A stretch of DNA of 64,000 bases from CAVYYW01 sp963772845. Its GTDB lineage: Bacteria > Bacillota > Bacilli > Bacillales > Sporolactobacillaceae. The position numbers and the translations under genes are program-made. Positions 17,722 to 26,046 of the stretch are shown one piece after another; the first letter of the stretch is position 1; the number at the start of each line of letters is the position of its first letter. The notes below the pieces were generated by a model that did no database searches, had not been told where the DNA came from, and saw nothing but the letters and a program-made list of their open reading frames with translations. The stretch covers positions 1 to 64,000 of the forward strand of contig CAVYYW010000024.1 in NCBI GenBank assembly GCA_963772845.1, read 5' to 3'.

Positions 17722-18342
17722 TTACTTATTCAGATTTCCTTTCATTTTTTTAGCAATTTCTTTACTGTCATAAAGATCATAGGTATTTTCCAAAGCGTTA
17801 ATGACCTTCTCCTGCCGTTCTACGGTGTGGTTCTGATTGAGCTTTGCCTTCCCTTCGATTTTACTAATTTTAAGGCGGAAACCAACAATGCCTGTGATCA
17901 TTTTGTTGACAGCATCCATGTGATCTTCCATTTTCCAAGATTGATCTAAAGGTTCTTCATAATACATGGAAGTCTTTTTTAATAACGCTTTGAGCTCTTT
18001 TTCCTCTCGCATAATAGTGCAGGTCCCGCGCACGTGAGCCGTTAAGTAATCCCAAGTAGGAACGGTTCCTTTTTCTTCATACCATGAAGCAGAAATATAG
18101 CTGTGCGGTCCTTGAAAGACAACTAGTACCTCCTGATTTTCTAGTGTCTTCCATTGGGGATTACCCTTACTGAAATGGCCAATCAGGTATGTATCGTCGC
18201 CATCTTCCTCTAACAGAAAAGGCAGATGCGTCGCCTCCGGGCTTACTCCATCATAAGAAAAAATGATGCCAAAGCTGTTCTGTCTGATAAATTCCTTGAT
18301 CTCCGCTTCATCTGTCACCTTAAAATGTTTAGGTGTGTACAT
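17722..18342 (-). CDS. paiB: PaiB-like FMN-binding regulator
   Basis: A 206-residue protein with the whole PaiB pattern: MYTPKHF at the N-terminus, ATHLPFLLEED, LIGHFSKGNPQWK, YISASWYEEKGTVPTWDYLTAHVRG, and the C-terminal GIVGFRLKISKIEGKAKLNQN. The split-barrel fold binds flavin; in Bacillus subtilis PaiB is linked to repression of protease and sporulation genes, though the biochemical role is unsettled. No paiA acetyltransferase gene is adjacent. The ATG at 18342 has AGAAAGGAGA upstream. Confidence 0.88.
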   Translation of the reverse strand: MYTPKHFKVTDEAEIKEFIRQNSFGIIFSYDGVSPEATHLPFLLEEDGDDTYLIGHFSKGNPQWKTLENQEVLVVFQGPHSYISASWYEEKGTVPTWDYLTAHVRGTCTIMREEKELKALLKKTSMYYEEPLDQSWKMEDHMDAVNKMITGIVGFRLKISKIEGKAKLNQNHTVERQEKVINALENTYDLYDSKEIAKKMKGNLNK

Positions 18343-18574
18343 GCTCTTCTCCTTTCTCCTATAGGCTCACAATGTGAATTCCTCGGATGTTTTGAATCCC
18401 CTGTTCCTGCGAAAATCACCTTTGAATGTTGCGCCTATTATCCGGCTGCTTAATCCAGTGCCGGATTCCTTTTCCAGCATACGGTTCATCCTTAAATCAT
18501 GGAATAACATGCAAACGTGCATTGGAGAATAGACTGCCGCCTGTCGCACCTGTATTCAAACCGGGGCCAATGAA

Positions 18575-18858
18575 AAAGTCCCCTGCTGTCTCATGTTTGT
18601 CGATTTCCGTTCTAGGCAGCTCGCTTTCCACGGGCACGGCCTCAGCTAACTTTGGTGTGGTCTCTTTGGTACCAAAGTGGATCTTCGGACACGTGCTGGT
18701 CCCGTCGGAGTCTCACGCCATCCGCTTCAATCAACGTAATTGTTGTCTGCAGTGGCCATTTAGAAGTTAATTTTGACTATAGATATTCAGCGGCCATCAG
18801 CTGATCCCATGGCGTCTTAAATTTCCCAGCAACATAGCCGATTGAGCGGGGAGAAACT
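18575..18858 (-). repeat. Interspersed palindromic element, copy 3 (inverted)
   Basis: Reverse-orientation copy of the 3531-3793 family. GTCGATT (18599-18605) faces AATCAAC (18729-18735); inside lie CCACGGGCACGG and the CTTTGGT/ACCAAAG arms. The left extension, with the CTATAG and GCCATCAGCTGATC motifs, reaches about 18855, directly beside the broken HIT gene. The stretch 18363-18574 has no recognisable gene. Confidence 0.75.
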
Positions 18859-19035
18859 CTAAATGGATTTTTTTAGTTGCCTTTTCCAACCGACACTGTG
18901 GCCATCCGGCGAATGTGACTGATCAAACATCTGTTTTGCTCTTTGAAGAGGGTCATAGGAATCCTGCCACTCTTCAGCCGTCAATTCAAAAACATTTTTC
19001 TGATGTTTCTCAAAGCATTCTCTCCCACTTATTCT
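18859..19035 (-). pseudogene. HIT-family gene fragment
   Basis: A frame of about 58 codons without a start reads KHQKNVFELTAEEWQDSYD, then LQRAKQMFDQSHSPDGHSVGW, which matches the middle of histidine-triad (HIT) nucleotide hydrolases just before the AGQT and HxHxH segments. The catalytic triad part is missing: after GW the frame ends at a stop beside the interspersed repeat at 18575-18858. It looks like a gene remnant cut by, or replaced with, the repeat. The assignment rests on a short match. Confidence 0.5.
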
Positions 19036-19087
19036 CTATTAAACGTTGAATCCCTCTCCCCATTTATCGAATAACTAAAAAAATCGG

Positions 19088-19116
19088 TTGAACATATAAT
19101 CATATGCTTATATAAT
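19088..19116 (+). promoter_or_regulatory. ars promoter and palindromic operator
   Basis: TTGAAC (19088-19093) and TATAAT (19111-19116) are 17 bases apart. Between them ATATAAT-CATATG-CTTATAT (19094-19113) is a near-perfect palindrome of the kind bound by ArsR repressors. A second TATAAT at 19095-19100 could serve a slightly upstream start point. Confidence 0.65.
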
Positions 19117-19135
19117 GATCTGGGAGGCGTATTTA

Positions 19136-19477
19136 ATGAAAACGATTCTTGAAATTGAGCAAACAGCTGCTCTCTTAAAATTATTGGGTGATAAAACGAG
19201 GCTTTCAATTATAGGGTTGCTTGAAAAGGACACCTGCTGTGTGTGCGAGCTGGTCGAAATTTTTCAGATGACTCAGCCGGCCATCAGTCAGCATCTAAGA
19301 AAATTAAGGGATGCAGGTCTGGTTAGAGAAAAACGGCAAGGGCAATGGATGTTCTATTCGCTTAACATGGACCATGCTGCTTATCCGTTAATCAAAGATC
19401 TTCTTGAATTTATTCCCGATCAAAAAGAAAAATTAGAGGCTCTGGAAGTAAAGGGACTTCGAATAAACTGCTGTTAA
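19136..19477 (+). CDS. arsR: Arsenical resistance operon repressor
   Basis: A 113-residue ArsR protein. The first recognition-helix region carries the cysteine cluster DTCCVCELVEIF, matching the ELCVCDL metal-binding box of arsenite sensors, and QMTQPAISQHLRKLRDAGLV is the DNA-recognition helix. A C-terminal CC pair is also present. It should release the ars promoter when As(III) binds. The ATG at 19136 follows GGGAGG; an earlier in-frame ATG at 19115 lies inside the -10 region and is unlikely. First gene of arsR-arsB-arsC. Confidence 0.9.
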   Translation: MKTILEIEQTAALLKLLGDKTRLSIIGLLEKDTCCVCELVEIFQMTQPAISQHLRKLRDAGLVREKRQGQWMFYSLNMDHAAYPLIKDLLEFIPDQKEKLEALEVKGLRINCC

Positions 19478-19497
19478 ACATAGGAGGAGACACGGAC

Positions 19498-20793
19498 GTG
19501 CATATCTTTTTAGCAATTATTATTTTCATATTAACCTTAGTGCTTGTCATCTGGCAGCCAAGAGGGATTGGGATCGGTTGGACAGCTTGTGGTGGAGCCA
19601 TTCTTGCTCTGCTGGCAGGTGTGGTTGATTTTCATGACGTCGGTACAGTAACCGGTATTGTATGGAACGCCACCCTCACCTTTATCGGCATCATCATTAT
19701 TTCACTAATTCTTGACGAAATTGGATTTTTTGAATGGGCAGCGCTCCACATGGCAAGGGCAGCTAAAGGCAGCGGTGTGAAAATGTTTATCTTCATTATT
19801 TTACTTGGCTCTATTGTGTCTGCTTTTTTTGCGAACGATGGGGCAGCACTGATCTTAACGCCCATTGTATTGGCCATGGTCCGTGCGCTTAAACTGGATG
19901 ATCGAATGGTTCTTCCTTTTATTATGGCGAGTGGTTTTATTGCTGATACCACATCACTTCCTTTGGTTGTAAGCAACCTGGTTAACATCGTCTCGGCAGA
20001 TTATTTCCATGTTGGCTTTGGCACCTACCTCTCTCGGATGATTGTTCCGGATCTTTTCTCACTTGGTGCGAGTATTCTCGTTCTTTATTTATTTTTCAAA
20101 AAAAGTCTACCGAAGCATTACGATCTGGAACAGCTGAAAAGACCGATTGACGTCGTCAAAGATTTACAGATGTTCAAGCTTTCATGGTTCGTACTCGCTG
20201 CATTATTAGCTGGCTACTTTGCAGGAGAATTTTTTGATATCCCGGTCTCAATTATTGCCGGTATTATTGCCATTTTCTTTTTAATTATGGCAAACAGAAG
20301 CGCTGCGGTTCACACCCGGCAAGTTATTAGCGGTGCGCCGTGGGCCATCGTTTTCTTTTCAATCGGCATGTATGTTGTCGTTTATGGCCTTAAAAATGTT
20401 GGACTGACCAGCATACTAGGTCACGTTATTGAAGCCGCAGCTCAACATGGCCTGTTCGCTGGAACAATCGCCACGGGATTTATCGCAGCGATTCTTTCTT
20501 CGGTTATGAATAACATGCCGACAGTAATGATTGATGCTCTTGCGATTACACAATCTCACGCAACTGGGGTGATTAAGGAAGGCCTTGTTTACGCAAATGT
20601 CATCGGTTCTGATTTAGGCCCAAAAATCACACCGATCGGTTCTCTAGCCACGCTGTTATGGCTCCATGTTTTGTCAAAAAAAGGAGTCAAGATATCCTGG
20701 GGCTATTATTTCAAGGTGGGTATTCTGTTGACTGTCCCGACCCTTTTCATTACACTTACCGGTCTGTATTTATGGCTGTTGTTTATAGCCTAA
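19498..20793 (+). CDS. arsB: Arsenite efflux permease ArsB
   Basis: A 431-residue membrane protein with about twelve helices. FFANDGAALILTPIVLAMV and VMNNMPTVMIDALAI are the paired ion-transporter motifs of ArsB, and SDLGPKITPIGSLATLLW is a family hallmark. It expels arsenite or antimonite using the proton gradient. It starts with GTG at 19498 after AGGAGG, 20 bases past arsR. No arsA ATPase gene accompanies it, as is usual in Gram-positive operons. Confidence 0.94.
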   Translation: MHIFLAIIIFILTLVLVIWQPRGIGIGWTACGGAILALLAGVVDFHDVGTVTGIVWNATLTFIGIIIISLILDEIGFFEWAALHMARAAKGSGVKMFIFIILLGSIVSAFFANDGAALILTPIVLAMVRALKLDDRMVLPFIMASGFIADTTSLPLVVSNLVNIVSADYFHVGFGTYLSRMIVPDLFSLGASILVLYLFFKKSLPKHYDLEQLKRPIDVVKDLQMFKLSWFVLAALLAGYFAGEFFDIPVSIIAGIIAIFFLIMANRSAAVHTRQVISGAPWAIVFFSIGMYVVVYGLKNVGLTSILGHVIEAAAQHGLFAGTIATGFIAAILSSVMNNMPTVMIDALAITQSHATGVIKEGLVYANVIGSDLGPKITPIGSLATLLWLHVLSKKGVKISWGYYFKVGILLTVPTLFITLTGLYLWLLFIA

Positions 20794-20817
20794 AACATTT
20801 TACAAGGAGGAATTTTT

Positions 20818-21243
20818 GTGTCAAAAAAACCAATCATCTATTTTCTATGCACAGGTAACTCGTGCCGCAGCCAAATGGCCGAAGGATTTGGCCATAAATA
20901 TCTTGGAAATGCGTTTGATGTCCGATCTGCAGGAATTGAAGCACATGGACTGAATCCAAAGGCCATTAAAGCTATGGGAGAATCCGGTATCGATATCTCT
21001 GTTCAGGCATCCTCCATTATTGATCCTGATGTGCTGAATCATTCTGAATACGTTATCACGCTTTGCGGAGATGCTGAAGATAAATGTCCGATGACTCCGC
21101 CTTATGTCACGCGCGAACATTGGGGCTTCCCCGACCCAGCAAAGGCTGAAGGCACAGAAGACGAGAAATGGGAGATCTTTCGTGGTGTCCGTGATCAGAT
21201 TGAAGCCCGCATCCGCAGGTTTGCTGATGAAAATGGTCTCTGA
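20818..21243 (+). CDS. arsC: Thioredoxin-coupled arsenate reductase
   Basis: A 141-residue enzyme of the low-molecular-weight phosphatase fold. The active-site loop is CTGNSCRS (Cys11-Arg17), and the redox pair Cys83 and Cys90 appears in TLCGDAEDKCP, exactly the layout of the Bacillus/Staphylococcus thioredoxin-type ArsC. It reduces arsenate to arsenite for export by ArsB. GTG start at 20818 after AAGGAGG; 24 bases downstream of arsB. Confidence 0.95.
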   Translation: MSKKPIIYFLCTGNSCRSQMAEGFGHKYLGNAFDVRSAGIEAHGLNPKAIKAMGESGIDISVQASSIIDPDVLNHSEYVITLCGDAEDKCPMTPPYVTREHWGFPDPAKAEGTEDEKWEIFRGVRDQIEARIRRFADENGL

Positions 21244-21271
21244 CTTTGGCAATCCAAACAAATAAAAAATG

Positions 21272-21293
21272 GCGCCGGAAATCCGGCGCTTTC
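21272..21293 (+). terminator. Terminator of the ars operon
   Basis: GCGCCGGA (21272-21279) pairs perfectly with TCCGGCGC (21282-21289), followed by TTTCTCATTT. It lies 29 bases past arsC. Confidence 0.75.
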
Positions 21294-21364
21294 TCATTTA
21301 TATTTAGATAAAATAATATAATGTGTCTGCCGTTCCGGATTTGCCCTCAATCATCCCGTCAAGA

Positions 21365-21868
21365 TTAGACCTTTGCCTGGGTGGCATATAAGAAAGTTAC
21401 ATAATCGGTTGGGATGCCCGGATATCCGAGTTGCCTCAGCATAGCCGTAATATTTCCTCGATGATATGTTCCGTGATTAACGACATGCTGAACAAGCTCT
21501 GACAGCTTCGTATCTAAATGCCCATAATGCGGGTGATCAAGCTTTCTCGGCTGATCCCAGCTCTGCTGCTGATCCAAAAACGCTTTGTATTCCACAGACA
21601 GTTGATCAAACATTTGCGCGATCTCATCAAGACTTTTTTCTTTTGTGTCTTCCTTCAACTGTTCCACAAGCGCCATCGTTTCCTCAAAGCTTTTTTCGGC
21701 CATAACGCTGAACCACATCGCATCTACACTGTAAATATGAGCTAACGCTGATGAAATGGAAGGGAAGACACTCTTTACTTCTTCAGTATAAATTTCCTCA
21801 GGAAGTTCCTTAAGCCGTTCAATCACCCGATTATTAGACCAGACGTGATAGTGATACTGCTGTAACAT
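21365..21868 (-). CDS. DinB-family four-helix protein
   Basis: A 167-residue protein of the DinB/YfiT fold. The metal-binding histidines fall in ALAHIYSVDAMWF and in HVVNHGTYHRGNITAML, and the C-terminal LGYPGIPTDYVTFLY is typical. Relatives are putative metal-dependent thiol transferases; B. subtilis DinB is damage-inducible, but the reaction is unknown. ATG at 21868 after AAAGGAGG. No LexA-type box was recognised upstream. Confidence 0.85.
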   Translation of the reverse strand: MLQQYHYHVWSNNRVIERLKELPEEIYTEEVKSVFPSISSALAHIYSVDAMWFSVMAEKSFEETMALVEQLKEDTKEKSLDEIAQMFDQLSVEYKAFLDQQQSWDQPRKLDHPHYGHLDTKLSELVQHVVNHGTYHRGNITAMLRQLGYPGIPTDYVTFLYATQAKV

Positions 21869-22071
21869 TTGAACTGCCTCCTTTGAAATTTTATAATTAA
21901 TGTATTCTGCAAGAAATGGCCGACTCCTTTATAAAGAGAAAGATTTGTCCTAAAGAAGTTTACAATACGCTGCCATCGGTGGAATAAGAAGTAGAGATAC
22001 AATTATGGACGCAACGTCATTACTCGTAGTAAAATGTTTGCTGCGGAGTTATAACTAGAGGAGGCTTCACC

Positions 22072-23413
22072 ATGTTCGGAAAAACGAATAAGGGATTAAT
22101 CTATCTCTTTGGTGCTCTTGGGGGATTATTGTACGGTTATGATACCGGTGTCATCTCCGGCGCACTGCTATTTATTAAACAGGATATTTCGCTTACTAAC
22201 TTTATGCAAGGTCTTGTTGTAAGCGCTTTGCTTATCGGGGCAATCGTTGGCGCTGGACTGAGCGGTCCGCTGTCTGACCGATGGGGCAGGCGTCGAGTTG
22301 TTTTAATGATTGCACTTATCTACATATTAGGTGCTCTTGGGGCGGCTTTTTCGCCGAATGCAAGTCATGCTCGTTATTTCAAGAATCGTAATTGGTTTGG
22401 CCGTCGGAGGATCAACGGCGCTTGTTCCCGTTTATTTATCAGAAATGGCGCCAACAAAAGCGAGTGGGTCACTTGCTTCATTAAATCAGTTAATGATCAC
22501 CATTGGCATTCTGCTCGCATACGCCATTAACTACCTATTCTCACCGGTGGATGGCTGGCGCTGGATGTTAGGTCTGGCAACCGTTCCTGCATTTGCCCTC
22601 TTGGTCGGTATTGCTTTCATGCCTGAAAGTCCACGTTGGCTTATTCAGAAGAAACGTGAGGATGAAGCACGAGATGTTATGAAACTGACACGAGACGAAT
22701 CAGAAATTGAACCTGAAATTGAAAAAATAAAAGAAACGGAAAAAAATCAGGAGAGTGTCTTCTCCATTCTTAAATCGAGCTGGCTTCGCCCCATGCTTAT
22801 CGCCGGGATTGGTGTAGCAATTTTCCAGCAGGTCATCGGAATTAATGCCATCATTTATTATGCACCAACGATTTTCTCAAGTGCAGGTCTCGGCAATTCC
22901 GCCTCCATTTTAGGCACCCTTGGCATTGGGATTATGAATGTGCTGATGACGCTTGTGGCAATCTTCACCATTGACAAACTAGGCCGCAAGAAACTGATGC
23001 TTTGGGGAAACGTTGGCATGACAATAAGTTTAATTGTTCTGGCAGCTGTCATTTTCTCAGGATTGTCAGCCTCCAACGCATGGATTACCGTAATATTCTT
23101 AGGCGTCTTTATCATCTTTTTTGCTGCTACATGGGGGCCAGCAGTTTGGGTTATTCTCCCGGAACTGTTCCCATTAAAAGCAAGAGGTGCTGCAACTGGT
23201 CTCGCCACCCTTTTACTATCAGCAGCAAATTTAGTTGTCTCCCTGTTTTTCCCTGTTGTCCTTGCGGCAATTGGGACAGGCTGGGTATTTACAATTTTCG
23301 CGATCATCGGCGTCCTTGCCTTTATCTTTGTTTTAAAATTCGTCCCCGAAACAAAAGGTCGCAGTCTGGAAGACATCGAGAAGGATATGCGCGGAAAAAT
23401 CTCTGTGAGTTAA
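22072..23413 (+). pseudogene. MFS sugar porter (proton symporter), frameshifted
   Basis: Two overlapping frames form one sugar-porter-family protein of about 447 residues. The first frame has YGYDTGVISGALLFI and DRWGRRRV; the second has VPVYLSEMAPTKASG, PESPRWLIQKKRE, QQVIGINAIIYYAPTIF, DKLGRKKL and PETKGRSLEDIE, all hallmark motifs. Dropping one C at 22366 restores PNAS-MLVISRIVIGLAVGG in the correct length. The intact protein would import a hexose or pentose with protons, like the Bacillus CsbC/YwtG group. GAGGAGG precedes the ATG. The single extra base is the only defect seen. Confidence 0.82.
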
Positions 23414-23433
23414 TATATTTACGAGTGATAGAA

Positions 23434-23467
23434 AACCGGAGCGGTACAGCCGCCCCGGTTTTTTTGC
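23434..23467 (+). terminator. Terminator after the sugar porter
   Basis: ACCGGAGCGG and CCGCCCCGGT form a stem around TACAG, followed by seven T. The same hairpin sequence occurs at 27343-27375 behind dctA. Confidence 0.85.
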
Positions 23468-23544
23468 GTTTAGAATTCTATTTACTTTACATTCCTTCTT
23501 TACGCTATAATGAAAGGAAATAAAGGGTAATTGGAGCAGAATAG

Positions 23545-25149
23545 ATGAAAATTAGCAGGAGAAATCCAAGTCTTCAGACCATGATTACAATCTTTGTATG
23601 TATCGTGGTGATCGTCTCTCTTCTGATTACAGGCATCCTAGTCGGCAAAGAGATTACAATGAAAACGAAAAATCAGCTTTCAGATAAAGCTGCAACGATA
23701 GCAAAAATTGTCAGTAGCACCCCTCTCGTTATCGATGGACTTACCCACCCTAAAAAGGAAAAAGAAATACAGAAATACGCTAGCAATATCCGCAAAAAGA
23801 CCGGTGTCCGTTATATAGTAGTCATGGATATGAAGGGCATTCGGAAATCCCATCCCGACAAAGAAAAAATCGGCAAGCATTTTGTTGGCGGAGATGAGAA
23901 AAAAGCTCTGCATGGACAAGCTTATACTTCTGTTGCAGTTGGGACCCTTGGCACTTCACTCCGTGCATTTGAGCCAATCCGGGACAGTGCTGGAAAACAA
24001 GTAGGGGTTGCCGCTGTCGGTATTTTATCAACGCATATTCATGAGGCGGTGATTCGCAGCATCAGCATCATATACACTGGCATCAGCATAGGACTGCTGT
24101 GTGGTATTTTTGGAGCCATCATTCTCGCAAGAAAGATCAAAAAAATTCTATTTGGTCTAGAGCCACCCCAGATCGCCAGCCTATGGCAGGAGCGAAATGC
24201 CATGCTGGAATCTGTCCGTGAAGGAATCCTCGCTGTTAATCTCGAAAATGAAATAATTGTGGCCAACACTGAAGCCCATCGGATTTTTCAAGACGCCGGC
24301 ATTGATGACGAACTTGCCGGGAAAGATATTGAGAATTACCTGCCCGGATCCAGACTGCGTCGTGTTATTGAAAATGCTAAAGCGGAATATGATCAGGAAA
24401 TTGAATTAAACGGGATCACTCTTGTCGCAAACAGAGTCCCCATTATTGTGGAGGGTAAAGTGATTGCTGCCCTTGCGACATTCCGGGATAAAACAGAGTT
24501 AAAACAGCTGGCCGAACAGCTGACAGGCGTAAAACTCTATGCTGAAGCCTTGCGTGTAAAATCGCATGAATTCATGAACAAGCTTCATGTTATTTTAGGG
24601 ATGGTCCATCTCAAAGAATATGAAAAACTTGCAGTCTATGTACATCAACTATCTGATCGGTACCAGGTAGAAGTGGGGTCCATTTCAAACATTGTAAATA
24701 ATCCAGTCCTTGCAGGTTTTTTACTAAGCAAGTTAAGCTATGCAAGAGAGCAGAATGTCCAGCTAAACATTACTGGGGATGATGGGCTTCCTATTCCAGA
24801 GGATGCTGACACAGTTAGCGAATATATTACAATTCTGGGAAATCTGATTGATAACGGCATTGAAGCTGTGGAAAAATGTGAAACGAAGCGCATTGACGTC
24901 CATCTTAGTTATGAATCACCACTGCTTACTTTTTCAGTAAATGACAGCGGGTCAGGGATTTCTGAAGAACAGCTTGATGGGATATTTGAAAAAGGTTTTT
25001 CCACAAAAGGTGAAGATCGCGGCTACGGTTTATTTTTAGTGAAAAACAGTATTGAGAAACTGGGAGGTCATTTAACCTTAAAGACCGGTTATGATGGTAC
25101 CCTGTTTTCAATACGGATTCCCATTGAAAGCAAAGGTGGCGAACGATGA
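23545..25149 (+). CDS. dctS: C4-dicarboxylate sensor kinase DctS-like
   Basis: A 534-residue CitA/DcuS-family kinase: N-terminal helix (about residues 12-32), extracellular Cache sensor with KKTGVRYIVVMDMKGIR and GKHFVGGDE, second helix (about 172-195), PAS domain (about 215-320), histidine box around SHEFMNKLHVILGMVHL and ATPase boxes NLIDNGIEA, NDSGSG and RGYGLFLV. The downstream dctR and dctA genes point to fumarate, malate or succinate as signal. It overlaps dctR by four bases (ATGA). Confidence 0.9.
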   Translation: MKISRRNPSLQTMITIFVCIVVIVSLLITGILVGKEITMKTKNQLSDKAATIAKIVSSTPLVIDGLTHPKKEKEIQKYASNIRKKTGVRYIVVMDMKGIRKSHPDKEKIGKHFVGGDEKKALHGQAYTSVAVGTLGTSLRAFEPIRDSAGKQVGVAAVGILSTHIHEAVIRSISIIYTGISIGLLCGIFGAIILARKIKKILFGLEPPQIASLWQERNAMLESVREGILAVNLENEIIVANTEAHRIFQDAGIDDELAGKDIENYLPGSRLRRVIENAKAEYDQEIELNGITLVANRVPIIVEGKVIAALATFRDKTELKQLAEQLTGVKLYAEALRVKSHEFMNKLHVILGMVHLKEYEKLAVYVHQLSDRYQVEVGSISNIVNNPVLAGFLLSKLSYAREQNVQLNITGDDGLPIPEDADTVSEYITILGNLIDNGIEAVEKCETKRIDVHLSYESPLLTFSVNDSGSGISEEQLDGIFEKGFSTKGEDRGYGLFLVKNSIEKLGGHLTLKTGYDGTLFSIRIPIESKGGER

Positions 25150-25869
25150 TTAAAGTACTTATTGTAGAAGATGATCCAATGGTCGCTTCAATAAACAAAG
25201 GTTACCTCGAATCAATTTCAGGGTTTTGCTGTATCGGTATTGCCAGTAATGTAACAGATGCCTTAGCCACCTTAGAAGACTCAACCTATAGACCTTGTGC
25301 TGATGGATATCTTCATGCCCCAACGAAATGGGTTAGAGCTGCTTGCAGACATTCGAAACGAAAAAAAGAGTGTCGATGTCATCGTTATATCTGCTGCGAG
25401 TGATATGGATCACATAAAATCCTGTTTACGCCTTGGAGCTGTTGATTATCTAATTAAACCTTTTGAATTCGAACGTTTCCATTCTTCCCTAAAAAAATAT
25501 CAGCAAAAACAAGCGTTTATTGGCAGCCAGAATAAAGTAAATCAAGAGGAATTAGATACACTATTGTACAATAAAACGGTTAAACAAGAGGATCAGCTTC
25601 AGCTCCCCAAAGGCCTTACACATCAAACGCTGAAAAAAGTTATATTAAAAATTCCACATATAGAATCTGATAGCTTTTCAACAGAAGAACTATCAAATGC
25701 TGTTGGTGTTTCCCGCATTTCAATGCGAAAATATTTAGGATTCCTCACTGAAATCGGCTATCTGAATGTTCAGATGGATTATGGCAGTATTGGCCGACCT
25801 GTTTATCGGTATTACGCCCGCAAAGAACACGCTAATCGAATACTTCCTTACCTTAAGACAGTCGAGTGA
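25146..25869 (+). pseudogene. dctR: Response regulator DctR-like, frameshifted
   Basis: Frame one gives the receiver N-terminus (VLIVEDDPMVASINKGYL), frame two the rest, from DLVLMDIFMPQRNGLELL (phosphoacceptor Asp) through VISAASD and LIKPFEFERF to a C-terminal helix-turn-helix (FSTEELSNAVGVSRISMRKYLGFL). Removing one A near 25290 joins them as TY-DLVLMDIFMP, so a single extra base breaks the gene. Intact, the product would activate dctA in response to DctS. Coupled to dctS by an ATGA overlap. A hairpin overlaps its stop codon. Confidence 0.85.
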
Positions 25870-25886
25870 ACTCCCGGCTGTCTTAA
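25853..25886 (+). terminator. Hairpin overlapping the end of dctR
   Basis: TTAAGACAG (25853-25861) pairs with CTGTCTTAA (25878-25886) around the dctR stop codon. It is T-poor downstream, so it may be a weak terminator or an attenuator between dctR and dctA. Confidence 0.5.
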
Positions 25887-25989
25887 TTACTTTACTTACT
25901 TAATCTCTTTCTTTACTTACAGATTCTTCTCTAAAAATTCAAAAAACATTACGATAGAGTCGAAGGTTACGAACTTATATTTTTGTGAA

Positions 25990-26004
25990 ATGGAAGCGCT
26001 TACT
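25990..26004 (+). promoter_or_regulatory. cre site upstream of dctA
   Basis: ATGGAAGCGCTTACT matches WTGNAANCGNWWNCA at all but the last fixed position. It lies 43 bases before the dctA start, as expected for CcpA repression of dicarboxylate uptake. Confidence 0.7.
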
Positions 26005-26046
26005 GTCATGTGACGATTTTATAATCTTTCAAAAGGAAGTGAAGAA

